Shown: one piece after another, positions 53,490-63,341 of the stretch | Layout of the letters: every line of letters starts with the position of its first letter | Position numbering within the stretch: the stretch's first letter is position 1 | NCBI GenBank assembly: GCA_003635265.1 | Contig: PYIZ01000034.1 | Location: 274,197 to 338,196, forward strand | Reading direction: 5' to 3' | From: Candidatus Poribacteria bacterium | Lineage (GTDB): Bacteria > Poribacteria > WGA-4E > PCPOR2b | Length of the DNA: 64,000 bases | Position numbers and translations under genes: made by a program | The notes under the pieces: model-generated | The model's database searches: none | Seen by the model: the letters and a program-made list of their open reading frames with translations, nothing else | Told to the model about the DNA's origin: nothing

Positions 53490-53588
53490 AGTACCTATGA
53501 TGGGCGACGCAAAGGTAACTTTCGGAAAACAGGATTTCTTGCTTTTCTTCGTTTTTCTATTTTTTAATTTTTTGAATGGAGACGATGT

Positions 53589-54536
53589 ATGAAAATTTTG
53601 GTACAAAGGCCAAATTCAGATGAAGAATTGAATCAGATCATCCGGGATGCTGCGGGTGAGGAAAATAGTGTTGTATTCGCAACCTCGCAAGAAGAGTACG
53701 TCAGAGAAGCTGCGGACGCAGAAATCCTTTTTGGCAGCTGTAGCGAGGAACTGTTCAAACAGATGCCGAACTTGAAGTGGATTCAATCCTCTAGCGCAGG
53801 GATGGATAGTACGCTGCATCCTGCACTCATAAATAGCGATGTCATTTTGACGAATGCGGCGGGATTGTATGGTTCCCACGTGGCAGATCAAGGTTTTGCG
53901 CTGCTGCTTGCTCTCGCACGAGGTATAGACCAATTCACCCGTAATCAGGATCAGCGTAAATGGGGCGGTGGAGGGCCCATGATCGAGATTGGCGGCTTCA
54001 CGATCGGTATCGTTGGCATGGGCGGGATTGGTCAACACATGGCGAGACGCGCCAAAGGCTTTGAGATGTATGTTATCTCTGTCGATGCCTACCGCACAGA
54101 TAAGCCAGATGTCGTTGACGAGTTGATGCCGATTGATCAGCTTCCCGATCTCATGAGTCGTGCGGATGTAGTGATGATTGCCTGCCCACTCACAGATGAG
54201 ACACGAGGGCTAATCAACGCCGAAAACCTCGCACTGATGAAGCCGACCGCCTATTTCATCAATGTTGCCCGCGGTCCAATTGTTGATGAGCCTGCCCTCA
54301 TCGAAGTTCTTAGAGCAGGAAAGATTGCTGCCGCAGGGTTAGACGTTACGGAAATTGAACCGCTTCCGCAGGATAGCCCTTTGTGGGATATGAAGAACGT
54401 GATCCTCACGCCGCACGCCGCTGGGGGGTCACAACATCGGCCACGCCGTACTATCGAGTTTTTCTGCGATAATATCAGACGGTATAGATCGGGCGAACCA
54501 CTAAAGAATGTGGTCAGGAAAACACTCGGATTTTAG
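53589..54536 (+). CDS. D-2-hydroxyacid dehydrogenase (NAD-binding)
   Basis: FTIGIVGMGGIGQHMARRAKGFEM; ADVVMIACPLTDETRGLINAENLALMKPTAYFINVARGPIVDEPALIEVL. Confidence 0.92.
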   Translation: MKILVQRPNSDEELNQIIRDAAGEENSVVFATSQEEYVREAADAEILFGSCSEELFKQMPNLKWIQSSSAGMDSTLHPALINSDVILTNAAGLYGSHVADQGFALLLALARGIDQFTRNQDQRKWGGGGPMIEIGGFTIGIVGMGGIGQHMARRAKGFEMYVISVDAYRTDKPDVVDELMPIDQLPDLMSRADVVMIACPLTDETRGLINAENLALMKPTAYFINVARGPIVDEPALIEVLRAGKIAAAGLDVTEIEPLPQDSPLWDMKNVILTPHAAGGSQHRPRRTIEFFCDNIRRYRSGEPLKNVVRKTLGF

Positions 54537-54544
54537 GAGAGATC

Positions 54545-54573
54545 AAGGGACTGGGCAAAACAGTCCCTTTTTT
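54545..54573 (+). terminator. Rho-independent terminator
   Basis: AAGGGACTG-GGCAAAA-CAGTCCCTT followed by a T run, directly after the 54536 stop. Confidence 0.9.
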
Positions 54574-54702
54574 GTTGGCACAGAAGCGTTACCCATTTCT
54601 CACTAGATTCGACTAGGAAGAATAGGAAGTGAAAAAAGTTTGAACCTTGAAGCGGGTATCTGTGTGATATATCGTGATACCGGCGAATTGTAGGAAAAGG
54701 GG

Positions 54703-55494
54703 TTGTGTACCGTGGCATTGACACCAGCGCAATGCGAATTTTTCAAACTGTTCGGGTATCTCTATCTTCCCAACCTACTAACGGAAGAGATTGCGTGGAT
54801 GACTGAGGAACATCGAGCAGTCTTTGAAAAGAAGGGAATGGTGCATGATGGGACAAAGCGTTCTCAAATTGTTCCCTTTATCGACCAAAGCGAGCGTCTC
54901 TGCACCCTTTTGGACCATCTAAAAGTGCTTGAGGTGATAGGGTCGCTGTTGGGCGAGGACTTCAATTACGTGGGTGGAGATGGGAATTACTACAGTGGGG
55001 ATACCGGCTGGCATTCCGATGGCGCACACGAGGTTGGGCTTTACGCCAAGTTCCATCTTTATCTTGATTCACTCACACGCGATACGGGGTGTATCCGCGT
55101 GATACCGGGAAGCCACCTATTTGGGGAGTGGCGCAAGCGTATTGAGCAGGTGCGTGGTTCAAATGAAGTGTTGGGCATCGATGGGAGCGATGTTCCGTGC
55201 GTCGCTGTTGAAACTGAACCGGGTGATGTCGTGGTTTTCAACCACAACATTTATCACGCCTCGTTCGGTGGAGGACGTAGTCGCCGCCACTTTGACCTCA
55301 ATGTGGCAAGTAGAGCAAAAACAGATGCTGAGATTGCTGGACTCGATAATTATCTGCAGCGGGATGGCAAGCCACGGTATTATCCAAGGTCAGAAAGCGT
55401 CCACTCAGAGGTTATGCGCCAAACCGCTTCGTCTGAGCGAATGTATCATTTGGAACAGGTCATCGAACGCGAAACATATCTCTCGAAAGCATGA
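54703..55494 (+). CDS. Phytanoyl-CoA dioxygenase (PhyH) family protein
   Basis: FFKLFGYLYLPNLLTEEIAWM; GWHSDGAHEVG (HxD); GCIRVIPGSH; VVVFNHNIYHASFGGGRSRRHF. Confidence 0.9.
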   Translation: MCTVALTPAQCEFFKLFGYLYLPNLLTEEIAWMTEEHRAVFEKKGMVHDGTKRSQIVPFIDQSERLCTLLDHLKVLEVIGSLLGEDFNYVGGDGNYYSGDTGWHSDGAHEVGLYAKFHLYLDSLTRDTGCIRVIPGSHLFGEWRKRIEQVRGSNEVLGIDGSDVPCVAVETEPGDVVVFNHNIYHASFGGGRSRRHFDLNVASRAKTDAEIAGLDNYLQRDGKPRYYPRSESVHSEVMRQTASSERMYHLEQVIERETYLSKA

Positions 55495-55519
55495 ACTGAG
55501 ACTAAGAGGAGAACAAGCT

Positions 55520-56320
55520 ATGGGGGATCGCTTAAAAGATAAGGTGGCAATCGTGACCGGCGCAGGATCTGTCGGACCGGGTTGGGGGAATGGTAAGGCG
55601 ACCTCCGTTCTCTTCGCACGCGAAGGGGCGAAAGTCTTCGCTATTGACATAAACCTCGCCGCTGCCGAGGAGACAAAGGGAATCATCGACCAAGAGGGTG
55701 GCGATTGTACCGCCCATCAGACAGATGTTTCCAAGTCTGAGGCGGTTGAGGAAATGGTGGAACGCTGCCTTGAAACCTACGGTCACATCGACATTCTTCA
55801 CAATAATGTCGGTATTCTTGAACTCGGCGGTCCGGTTGAGGCAAGCGAAGAAAGCTGGGATTTCGTCAACAACGTCAATCTCAAGAGCATCTTTTTGACT
55901 TGCAAATATGTGCTCCCTCAGATGGAACAGCAGGGAGGCGGTGCTATCGTGAACATCTCCTCTATCGCTGGAATCCGCTGGCTGGGAGTACCCTACATCT
56001 CTTACAGCACGACCAAAGGAGCAATCAGGCAGTTCACCCAGAGTATTGCCCTCCAGTACGCTCAAAAGAACATCCGAGCCAACAGTATTCTGCCCGGTTT
56101 CATGAACACACCGATGGTCATTAAATCGCTTGTCGATAGCTATGGGGACGGAGATGTAGAGAAACTGATCGAGGTTCGAAATAACCTCTGTCCTACCGGG
56201 AAGATGGGCGATGCTTGGGATGTGGCGTACGCTGCCCTGTTTCTCGCCTCGGATGAGGCGAAATACATCACCGGGACAGAACTCGTCGTCGATGGTGGAG
56301 CGAGTTGTAAATGCGTCTAA
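55520..56320 (+). CDS. Short-chain dehydrogenase/reductase
   Basis: MGDRLKDKVAIVTGAGSV; DILHNNVG; YISYSTTKGAIRQFTQSIALQYA; ELVVDGG. The ORF-track start at 55121 overlaps PhyH; ATG 55520 is preferred. Confidence 0.92.
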   Translation: MGDRLKDKVAIVTGAGSVGPGWGNGKATSVLFAREGAKVFAIDINLAAAEETKGIIDQEGGDCTAHQTDVSKSEAVEEMVERCLETYGHIDILHNNVGILELGGPVEASEESWDFVNNVNLKSIFLTCKYVLPQMEQQGGGAIVNISSIAGIRWLGVPYISYSTTKGAIRQFTQSIALQYAQKNIRANSILPGFMNTPMVIKSLVDSYGDGDVEKLIEVRNNLCPTGKMGDAWDVAYAALFLASDEAKYITGTELVVDGGASCKCV

Positions 56321-56333
56321 GGAGGATGGCGAC

Positions 56334-57437
56334 ATGGCGAAGTATCGCGCTGGAGTCATCGGGTTGGGCTGGATGGGAATGCTCTCTGATCTCGCCGGGC
56401 GGATTTGGGATCCGTATAATGTCGATGACGTAGATCGTCCCACACCTGAACTTGATATCCATCGTAGATTTCACCTCCACGAGTATCACAGCACAGGGAC
56501 TGTGCCTCATAGCTGGGCAGAAGTGATGTGGGATCGGCCGGAGATTGATTTAGTCGCCGGCGCAGATCGGGATCGGAAACGGTTGGAAGCATTCGGTGAA
56601 CGCTACGGTGAGGTGGCACTTTACACTGACGCAGCTGAGATGTTGCACACGGAGACACTCGATCTTGTTGCCATTGCTACCAACACGAAAGGTCGTGCTG
56701 ACTTAACCTGCTTGGCGGTTGCATGCGGTGTAAAGGGAATTGCAACGGAAAAACCGATGGTGCATACACTGGAGGAAGCCGATCGAATGGTCGACGCCTG
56801 TGCCGCTGCTGGCGTGCCACTTTGCTGCGGTGCTATCCCGGTGAATCACCCCTCTTACGCCAAAGCGAAGGAACTAGTCAACAGTAACACCATCGGCGAG
56901 ATCCTCTCCATTGAGACAGAAGCATCAAACTCACAGAAACAATACTGGTCCTATTTTGTTGATAGCGCACCTGCATGGGTTATCGGCGTTGGCGACCAAC
57001 CCCGACGTGAGTCGGGTAGCGATGAGTTCGCCGGACAGGGGATGATGGTCACTGAAGATAGTAAATCCATCCATTTTAGAAAGGGAGCAGGTGTAATCCG
57101 TCTGACCGGTACTGATGGCGAGATACAATTTCATTCGGGACCTCCGGGCGGTTGGCGATTATGGCAGGATATGGATACCCCCGAAGGACAGCGGCGCGTA
57201 GAGATGACGTGGCACCCTCCCCAATTTTTCGGTGGGTACAACGCTGTCTACGGACTCGCGGACATCATTGACTGCCTCGAAGGTAGACTCAATGAACCAA
57301 AGAACTCAGGCAGAAGAGTTGCTGTGGCACTTGAAGTTGAACTCGGACTAAAGCAGTCCTCCGCACAGGGAGGTGTGCGTGTCGATCTCCCACTTAAAGA
57401 CCGCTCATTGGGCCTTCATTACGATTGGTTCAGATAG
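56334..57437 (+). CDS. Gfo/Idh/MocA family oxidoreductase
   Basis: MAKYRAGVIGLGWMGMLSD...VKGIATEKPMVHTLEEADRMVDACAAAGV. ATG 56334 is preferred. Confidence 0.9.
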   Translation: MAKYRAGVIGLGWMGMLSDLAGRIWDPYNVDDVDRPTPELDIHRRFHLHEYHSTGTVPHSWAEVMWDRPEIDLVAGADRDRKRLEAFGERYGEVALYTDAAEMLHTETLDLVAIATNTKGRADLTCLAVACGVKGIATEKPMVHTLEEADRMVDACAAAGVPLCCGAIPVNHPSYAKAKELVNSNTIGEILSIETEASNSQKQYWSYFVDSAPAWVIGVGDQPRRESGSDEFAGQGMMVTEDSKSIHFRKGAGVIRLTGTDGEIQFHSGPPGGWRLWQDMDTPEGQRRVEMTWHPPQFFGGYNAVYGLADIIDCLEGRLNEPKNSGRRVAVALEVELGLKQSSAQGGVRVDLPLKDRSLGLHYDWFR

Positions 57438-57528
57438 AAGTACTGCCCAAACTTTACTATTTGACGTGTAGTCGCGCGTTAAAATTAAATTGAAGTAGAG
57501 TAAGGAAGGCGCATTTCCACAAAGCTGC

Positions 57529-59169
57529 ATGACAATCAGTATTAGGAGGAAGCATATGAAGACGATGAAAATCTTATGCCAGACACGAAATAATTTATTG
57601 AATGGTTTACTGGTCTTGATTGGTATAAGTATTCTGCTATTGCTGTGGAGCTTCAGCACCGGCGTCGAGGGACGTATTTGGTCTGGCACAAAGTATATAG
57701 ATCAACTTATTGATGCTCGATTGAAAGAAGAAGGAATTAAACCATCGAAACAATCCAGTGACGCCGAATTTTTGCGGCGTGTGCATCTGGATCTGACAGG
57801 AAAAATTCCCACCGTCGAAGCGGTTGTCAGTTTCCTCGAAGACGGTTCTAGGAATAAACGTGAAAAAAAGATTGATGAACTGATTGGCAGCGAACTTTAC
57901 CTCGACTACTGGACGCGATTGTGGACCAATTGGCTCATCGGTCGAGACGATAATGATATGGAGCGGCGCTTAGGATTGGAGCGGTGGATCCGTGCAAGCC
58001 TCGCACGAAATATGCCTTATAACCAATTTGTTACAGCCTTGATTGCAGCAGAAGGCAATATTGAAGAAAATGGTGCGGCGAACTATCTGCTACGCTACGA
58101 ACTCTCGCCGGTAGATCTCGCTTCTCACACCTCCCGGTTGTTCCTTGGGTTACCGATGCAGTGTGCCCAATGTCATGACCATAAAACCGAAGCATGGTAT
58201 CAGGAGGACTTCTACGGGTTGGCGGCGTTTTTTGCCAACATTCGTGTTGAAGAGGCCTTCAAAATGGACAAAGACAGCGGAGAACGCGTTACAGAGCGTT
58301 ACTTGAAAAATGTCCCCAAAGGCTCGGTCTATATGCCGGAAACTGATGAACCCACTCCACCAAGTTTTCTCGATGGCACACGCCCCACGACGCCAACGGT
58401 TAAGCAAAGACAAGCCCTGAGTAAATGGATGACTGCCAAGGATAATCCGTATTTCTGCCACGCTATTGTTAACCGGATCTGGGCGCACTTTATGGGAAGA
58501 GGATTTGTAGAACCGCTAGACGGATTTGGGGAGGAGTATCCACCATCCAATCCCGCATTGCTTGATTGGCTGGCAAAAGATTTTATGATTCATGGATATG
58601 ATCTACGCTACTTGATGCGCACCCTCCTCAACACCAAAACCTACCAACGCACCTCTGAAACAAACAAAAGCAATCAAAATGACGATCTCTATTACTCACA
58701 CGCCTATGTTAAACCGCTGACAGCGGAACAATTCTTCTATTCGATGTTAGAATCTACCGGTTTTGAGCGACTTCAAAAACGGCGAGATCGTGGTCAACTG
58801 GAAGAGATGAAACGCCGCTATTTGGAACGTTTTCTCTTCTTGATTGATAACGGTGAAATGGAGGAAGTTGAGGCATTCAACGGCACTGTTCCGCAAGCCT
58901 TGATGATGATTAATGGACCGCTGGTCAATGACAGTGGATCTCACAAAGAGCGGGGTGGTCTCCTCCACTATATTCTCAAAACGAAGCGTACGAAGCGGGC
59001 ACGACTCGATCAGATTTACCTTACGACCCTGTCGCGCTACCCTCGGACCTCAGAAAGGACCTATTTCGATCGATACTTACGGTCAAGTCTGTATCGCAAC
59101 GATGCGCTTGCGTATGAAGATCTTTACTGGGCACTGCTCAATTCCGCCGAATTCGCGTTGAACCATTAG
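57529..59169 (+). CDS. DUF1549/DUF1553 domain protein
   Basis: IDQLIDARLKEEGIKPSKQSSDAEFLRRVHLDLTGKIPTVEAVVSFL; FLGLPMQCAQCHDHKTEAW; VNRIWAHFMGRGFVEPLDGFGEEYPPSNPALLDWLAKDFM. Confidence 0.92.
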   Translation: MTISIRRKHMKTMKILCQTRNNLLNGLLVLIGISILLLLWSFSTGVEGRIWSGTKYIDQLIDARLKEEGIKPSKQSSDAEFLRRVHLDLTGKIPTVEAVVSFLEDGSRNKREKKIDELIGSELYLDYWTRLWTNWLIGRDDNDMERRLGLERWIRASLARNMPYNQFVTALIAAEGNIEENGAANYLLRYELSPVDLASHTSRLFLGLPMQCAQCHDHKTEAWYQEDFYGLAAFFANIRVEEAFKMDKDSGERVTERYLKNVPKGSVYMPETDEPTPPSFLDGTRPTTPTVKQRQALSKWMTAKDNPYFCHAIVNRIWAHFMGRGFVEPLDGFGEEYPPSNPALLDWLAKDFMIHGYDLRYLMRTLLNTKTYQRTSETNKSNQNDDLYYSHAYVKPLTAEQFFYSMLESTGFERLQKRRDRGQLEEMKRRYLERFLFLIDNGEMEEVEAFNGTVPQALMMINGPLVNDSGSHKERGGLLHYILKTKRTKRARLDQIYLTTLSRYPRTSERTYFDRYLRSSLYRNDALAYEDLYWALLNSAEFALNH

Positions 59170-59224
59170 ATATGCAGCGTGAGGATTAATTAACAAAATA
59201 GAGACAAAAGGAGAATCGCCTATC

Positions 59225-59635
59225 ATGGAAGCCAATCCGGAAACAACTGAACTGAAGAATATGGTTCAGAACCTCAGCAATCTGGTGGTACAAGTCTCCA
59301 AAGATGTTAATCAAATGCGTGGTGAGCTGAACCAGATTAACGAGCGTCTCGGTTCATTGGAGGGACGCATGAGCACACTCGAAACACGAATGAGTGCACT
59401 CGAAACACGAGTCGAACAGCGAATGAGTGCGCTCGAAACACGAGTCGAACAACGAATGAGTGCGCTCGAAACACAAATGAGTGCGCTCGAAACACGAGTC
59501 GAGACACGGATGAGTGCGATGGAAACACGACTTGAAAGACGAATCACGGATGTTTTCAAGTGGATGGTCGGCATGACGGTGCCAGTTTGGATCACTATCC
59601 TCGTCCTCATTATTACCCAATTTATCAAGGGATAG
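59225..59635 (+). CDS. Tandem-repeat coiled-coil protein with C-terminal TM anchor
   Basis: Repeats MSALETR/VEQR; C-terminal WMVGMTVPVWITILVLIITQFIKG. Confidence 0.8.
   Translation: MEANPETTELKNMVQNLSNLVVQVSKDVNQMRGELNQINERLGSLEGRMSTLETRMSALETRVEQRMSALETRVEQRMSALETQMSALETRVETRMSAMETRLERRITDVFKWMVGMTVPVWITILVLIITQFIKG
59367..59535 (+). repeat. In-frame 33-/21-nt tandem repeats
   Basis: Near-identical units CGAATGAGTGCRCTCGAAACACGAGTCGAACAR (33 nt), with shorter 21-nt units. Confidence 0.8.
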
Positions 59636-59648
59636 GAAAAGGATTGCT

Positions 59649-60953
59649 ATGAAAGCACAGATTAGAATACCTGATAGTGAAATATTCGATTTCCGGCAGC
59701 AAGGTGTTTCAAGACGTGATTTTCTCAAAGTTGGGGTGAGCAGTTTTTTAGGACTGATAGCGATGCAACATCTGCAATCATTGGCGTTGACGCCGCTGGA
59801 GGGAATTGCAGCCCGCGCTAAACATTGCATTGTCCTATTCATGAACGGCGGCGCAAGTCAATTGGATACCTTTGACCCCAAGCCGGATACGCTTAACGCT
59901 GGACCCTTCGCAGCGATTCCAACAAGCGTTGAGGACGTCCAGTTTTCCGAACACCTGCCTCAACTCGCGGAACAGGCGCACCATCTGTCGATCATTCGGT
60001 CAATGGTTTCGCGTGAAGGCAACCACGAACGGGCACGCTATCTGCTCCACACCGGCTACGCGCCAACGGGTTCTGTGAGGCATCCGACCTTCGGTTCGAT
60101 CGCCTCCCACTATTTGAATGATGAAGATTTTGAACTGCCCAACTGCGTCAACATCAATACCCCCGCTTTTACGAGCGGGTTCCTCAGCGCCGAACACGAT
60201 CCCTTCGTTGTCAACAACCCGATGAAACCGATTGAGGACCTCAAATATCCCCCACAGATGGACGCACGCCGATTTGAGCAGCGCCTCCGGATGCTGGCAG
60301 ACCTAGAAAAGGATTTCCTCAAGAAGCATGCGAATCGGAGTACGGAATCGCATCAAGCTATCTACAAGAAAGCAGATAAGCTGATTAATTCGCCGCACGC
60401 GAAGGCGTTTGACCTCTCACAAGAACCGCTAGCTGTGAGAGAAGCCTACGGCATGAATGCATTTGGCGATGGCTGCGTGATGGCGCGACGGTTGGTTGAG
60501 GCTGGCGTGAAATTTGTCGAAGTGTCCCTCGACGGTTGGGATACGCATGACAATAACTTTGAGCAACACAAAAACCTGCTCGAAACGCTTGACCCTGCCT
60601 TCTCAATGCTTGTGAAAGACCTTGCCGATCGGGACCTGTTGGAGGAAACTATCGTCTTGTGGCTCGGCGAATTTGGGCGCACCCCCAAAATTAATGATAA
60701 TGATGGACGTGACCATTTCCCCAACGGTTGGTCGGTTGTTCTCGGGGGAGGCGGGATTCACGGTGGACAGGTGATTGGCGCTACGAGTGAAGATGGGTTG
60801 GAGGTTGTGGATCGACCCGTTTCTGTTCCTGATCTGTTTGCGTCGCTCTGCTATTCTCTTGGCATTGATGACACTGACCAAAATTACTCCAGAGGTGGGC
60901 GACCGATTCGGGTGGTGAACGACGGGAGCGTTATTAAGGAGTTGTTTGCTTAA
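59649..60953 (+). CDS. DUF1501 protein with Tat-type signal
   Basis: VSRRDFLKVGVSSFLGLIAMQHL; CIVLFMNGGASQLDTFDPKP; LGEFGRTPKINDNDGRDHFPNGWSVVLGGGGIHGGQVIG. Confidence 0.93.
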   Translation: MKAQIRIPDSEIFDFRQQGVSRRDFLKVGVSSFLGLIAMQHLQSLALTPLEGIAARAKHCIVLFMNGGASQLDTFDPKPDTLNAGPFAAIPTSVEDVQFSEHLPQLAEQAHHLSIIRSMVSREGNHERARYLLHTGYAPTGSVRHPTFGSIASHYLNDEDFELPNCVNINTPAFTSGFLSAEHDPFVVNNPMKPIEDLKYPPQMDARRFEQRLRMLADLEKDFLKKHANRSTESHQAIYKKADKLINSPHAKAFDLSQEPLAVREAYGMNAFGDGCVMARRLVEAGVKFVEVSLDGWDTHDNNFEQHKNLLETLDPAFSMLVKDLADRDLLEETIVLWLGEFGRTPKINDNDGRDHFPNGWSVVLGGGGIHGGQVIGATSEDGLEVVDRPVSVPDLFASLCYSLGIDDTDQNYSRGGRPIRVVNDGSVIKELFA

Positions 60954-61030
60954 CTTGGCGGTGTCCGGGAGTCTGGTGCAACACCTAAAGTTGCAGCAGA
61001 CTCCTGTTGTGCTGGATTTCTTCGAAAGTC

Positions 61031-62149
61031 CTATGTAACCTCTGGCGGTCCGGTATAGCCGATGCTCGTCCAACCTGCGACATCGCCACCCTTCAGGCGG
61101 TAGGGATGGGGATAGATCTTGAGAGAACGATCCTCCAACGGCAAGGAAATTCGCTGATGTCCATGGTGAGCGGACTGCTTCAGGGCGATTGCGATTTCCA
61201 GAGCTTGACGGTAGTCGTGTCCACTGCAAACGGCATCTTCGCCGGTATCCACCGCTCGCATGAGCCGTTCAATGGCTGATGTAAACCCGTCTTTTCGAGG
61301 GCTATCCAGAAACTCAGGCTGAACTGGTGTTGAAGCAGCACCTTGACCTTGGATCAGGATAGGTCTAGGAGAGCTCGTCCATACCCGCCCATTCTCTCCG
61401 GTGACCGAAGCGGGGCAGAACCCTTTCTGCTCTGTTGGTGGCTTGACAATTTCGCAGACGATTCCGCCTGATAATCCCAAGCGACCATAAGCCGGGGAAT
61501 CAGTTTCGACTGCTGCAAATTCGACAGGAGGCATCCAGCCGGCTTGTGGCGGCAACGCCCATCCCTCCGCCCATTCCACTTCCATACCCGTGAGCAAGCG
61601 CATGATGGTCAGCTGGACGCAGCCACCACCCGATACTTCTGTCGGCAGCCCACCGGGAATTGCGGCACCGGTTAGTTGACCGATATTACCCGCACGGATC
61701 CAATCCGCAATCTCTAGCAGGTAGGGCGCATCCCAGTACCCAGTCCCACAGCCGAAAGCGGTTCCACGTTCCCGGCAGACATGCACCATTTCATCCGCCT
61801 CCGATAGTTCAACGGCTATCGGCTTTTCGCATGACACCGCCTTGACACCGGCTTCGGCACAAGCGATTACCGTCTCAGGATTGTGGCCGACGGGCAGAAT
61901 AATTGAGACAATGTCGGGTACCTCTTTGGCAAAGAGTTCGTCCACTGTATCAAAGACGGTTTCGACACCGTAACGCTCGGCGAAGGCACCCCGCCGATCC
62001 CGGGCACGGTCTACCAGCGCGACAATTTCGCAGTCTGGATGGCTGGCGTAGGCGCGCAAATAGAAACGTCCCCAAGTCCCTGCGCCCCCAACAACTGCAA
62101 CTCTGTATTTTTTCGTTGGCAAAATGGAATTCCTTTCGTATGTTAGCAC
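61031..62149 (-). CDS. Gfo/Idh/MocA family oxidoreductase
   Basis: KKYRVAVVGGAGTWGRFYLRAYASHPDCEIVALVDRARDRRGAFAERYGV; VKAVSCEKPIAVELSEADEMV. Confidence 0.92.
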   Translation of the reverse strand: MLTYERNSILPTKKYRVAVVGGAGTWGRFYLRAYASHPDCEIVALVDRARDRRGAFAERYGVETVFDTVDELFAKEVPDIVSIILPVGHNPETVIACAEAGVKAVSCEKPIAVELSEADEMVHVCRERGTAFGCGTGYWDAPYLLEIADWIRAGNIGQLTGAAIPGGLPTEVSGGGCVQLTIMRLLTGMEVEWAEGWALPPQAGWMPPVEFAAVETDSPAYGRLGLSGGIVCEIVKPPTEQKGFCPASVTGENGRVWTSSPRPILIQGQGAASTPVQPEFLDSPRKDGFTSAIERLMRAVDTGEDAVCSGHDYRQALEIAIALKQSAHHGHQRISLPLEDRSLKIYPHPYRLKGGDVAGWTSIGYTGPPEVT

Positions 62150-62185
62150 GTGTGTGGAAGTAAAGATTAGGCTGAACCACCTGCA

Positions 62186-63307
62186 TCAAAATCGGTCGGG
62201 CCACCAGACGTGTGGATAACCGAGTGGAAAAAGGGTTTCCAGAATGGGAATAATCCCTCCAGTTACCGAAACATCGGGCTCAACCGCAAGATCTTCAATG
62301 CTTCGCCGTCCCATCATCAGTTGGATCAGCTTGTCCTGTGGTATCTCAAGCTGGAAGGCGTTCGCCTTACTGCTAGTGTGTGCAACGCGTCCCCGATCAA
62401 TTCCCAAGCAGTCCTGCCCTAGCTCTGTTGAGATCAGAATCTTCCCGCTCCACTGTGAGAGATGTGCAGAACGGCGTAGCCGTTTTTCTAACTCGCCGGT
62501 AATCCTTTGTAACGTGCTCGATTGGTTGATAATTCGCATCATACCTCCGCGGTTCTTCGGGTTTTGGATATTTGTGCGGCATCCATAGCGTCGGCAGAAG
62601 ATAGCGAATGGATGATCGGCGGGCATTGAGCATTCAATTTGCGCTGCACCAATGTGTTTGGCGCGATCCCCAAGAAAGCAAACGATTGTCTCAAAAATCG
62701 TCCTATCCTGAAACCCAATATCGCAAAGGAGGCATTTTTCTTCCGTTTCATCGCAGACGAAATAGCCGATTACCTCACCGGCTTCGTTCAGGACAACAAA
62801 CGGGTCAGCAACAACGCCAAAGCCGCTTCCCATCTTGAAGTCTTTCCAACGGGTTTCGTCTCTCAACGGTGTACCCGTGCGTTCGGCGTTGTTCGCTGCG
62901 TAGAGAGCCAATATTTTCGGCACGTCCCCCGTTTCAAATTTTCGGATCTGATATGTGGAGACAGCCGCCTGTGCTTCCGCTGTATCAAATTCCACCCATG
63001 TTTCCGGCAGCGCTGTTGCATAACCGAATTTGGGATAGAAGTCCGCGATACCAAAGAGCATAGCAACATCGAACCCATTCTCTGTCATGAACGCCGTGGA
63101 GTCCTCCATGACGCGTCGAGAATATCCTCTGTTGCGATGCTCCTCTTTTGTGCCGACACCAGCGATACCGCCCAATTTGAGTCGGGCTGTCCCGAATCGC
63201 ATCTGGTATTCGTGGATCCAGAGGCGACTCACATCTTGCTCGTCTTCGGTCGAAAGCGAGATCTTCCAAACACTGTCAGTCTGTGATAATCGGTCAATTT
63301 TCATCAA
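62186..63307 (-). CDS. GNAT N-acetyltransferase, Eis-like
   Basis: LKLGGIAGVGTKEEHRNRGYSRRVMEDSTAFMTENGFDVAMLFGIADFYPKFGYATA; C-terminal SCP2-like segment. Confidence 0.83.
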   Translation of the reverse strand: MMKIDRLSQTDSVWKISLSTEDEQDVSRLWIHEYQMRFGTARLKLGGIAGVGTKEEHRNRGYSRRVMEDSTAFMTENGFDVAMLFGIADFYPKFGYATALPETWVEFDTAEAQAAVSTYQIRKFETGDVPKILALYAANNAERTGTPLRDETRWKDFKMGSGFGVVADPFVVLNEAGEVIGYFVCDETEEKCLLCDIGFQDRTIFETIVCFLGDRAKHIGAAQIECSMPADHPFAIFCRRYGCRTNIQNPKNRGGMMRIINQSSTLQRITGELEKRLRRSAHLSQWSGKILISTELGQDCLGIDRGRVAHTSSKANAFQLEIPQDKLIQLMMGRRSIEDLAVEPDVSVTGGIIPILETLFPLGYPHVWWPDRF

Positions 63308-63341
63308 AATCCCTCAATTTTCCAATTTCTACCTTTATACA

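Noticed and set aside
55532-56443. 303-aa minus-strand ORF
   Set aside because: Antisense to the SDR and Gfo/Idh genes; composition looks like a reverse-frame artefact.
59367-59535. Possible CRISPR-like repeat array
   Set aside because: Repeats are contiguous, in-frame and lack unique spacers; they encode a coiled coil.
59311-59628. Minus-strand repetitive ORFs (SRVSSALIRCS...)
   Set aside because: Mirror of the tandem repeat in the coiled-coil gene; no independent support.
62639-63286. 215-aa plus-strand ORF
   Set aside because: Antisense to the Eis-like GNAT gene; no domain features.
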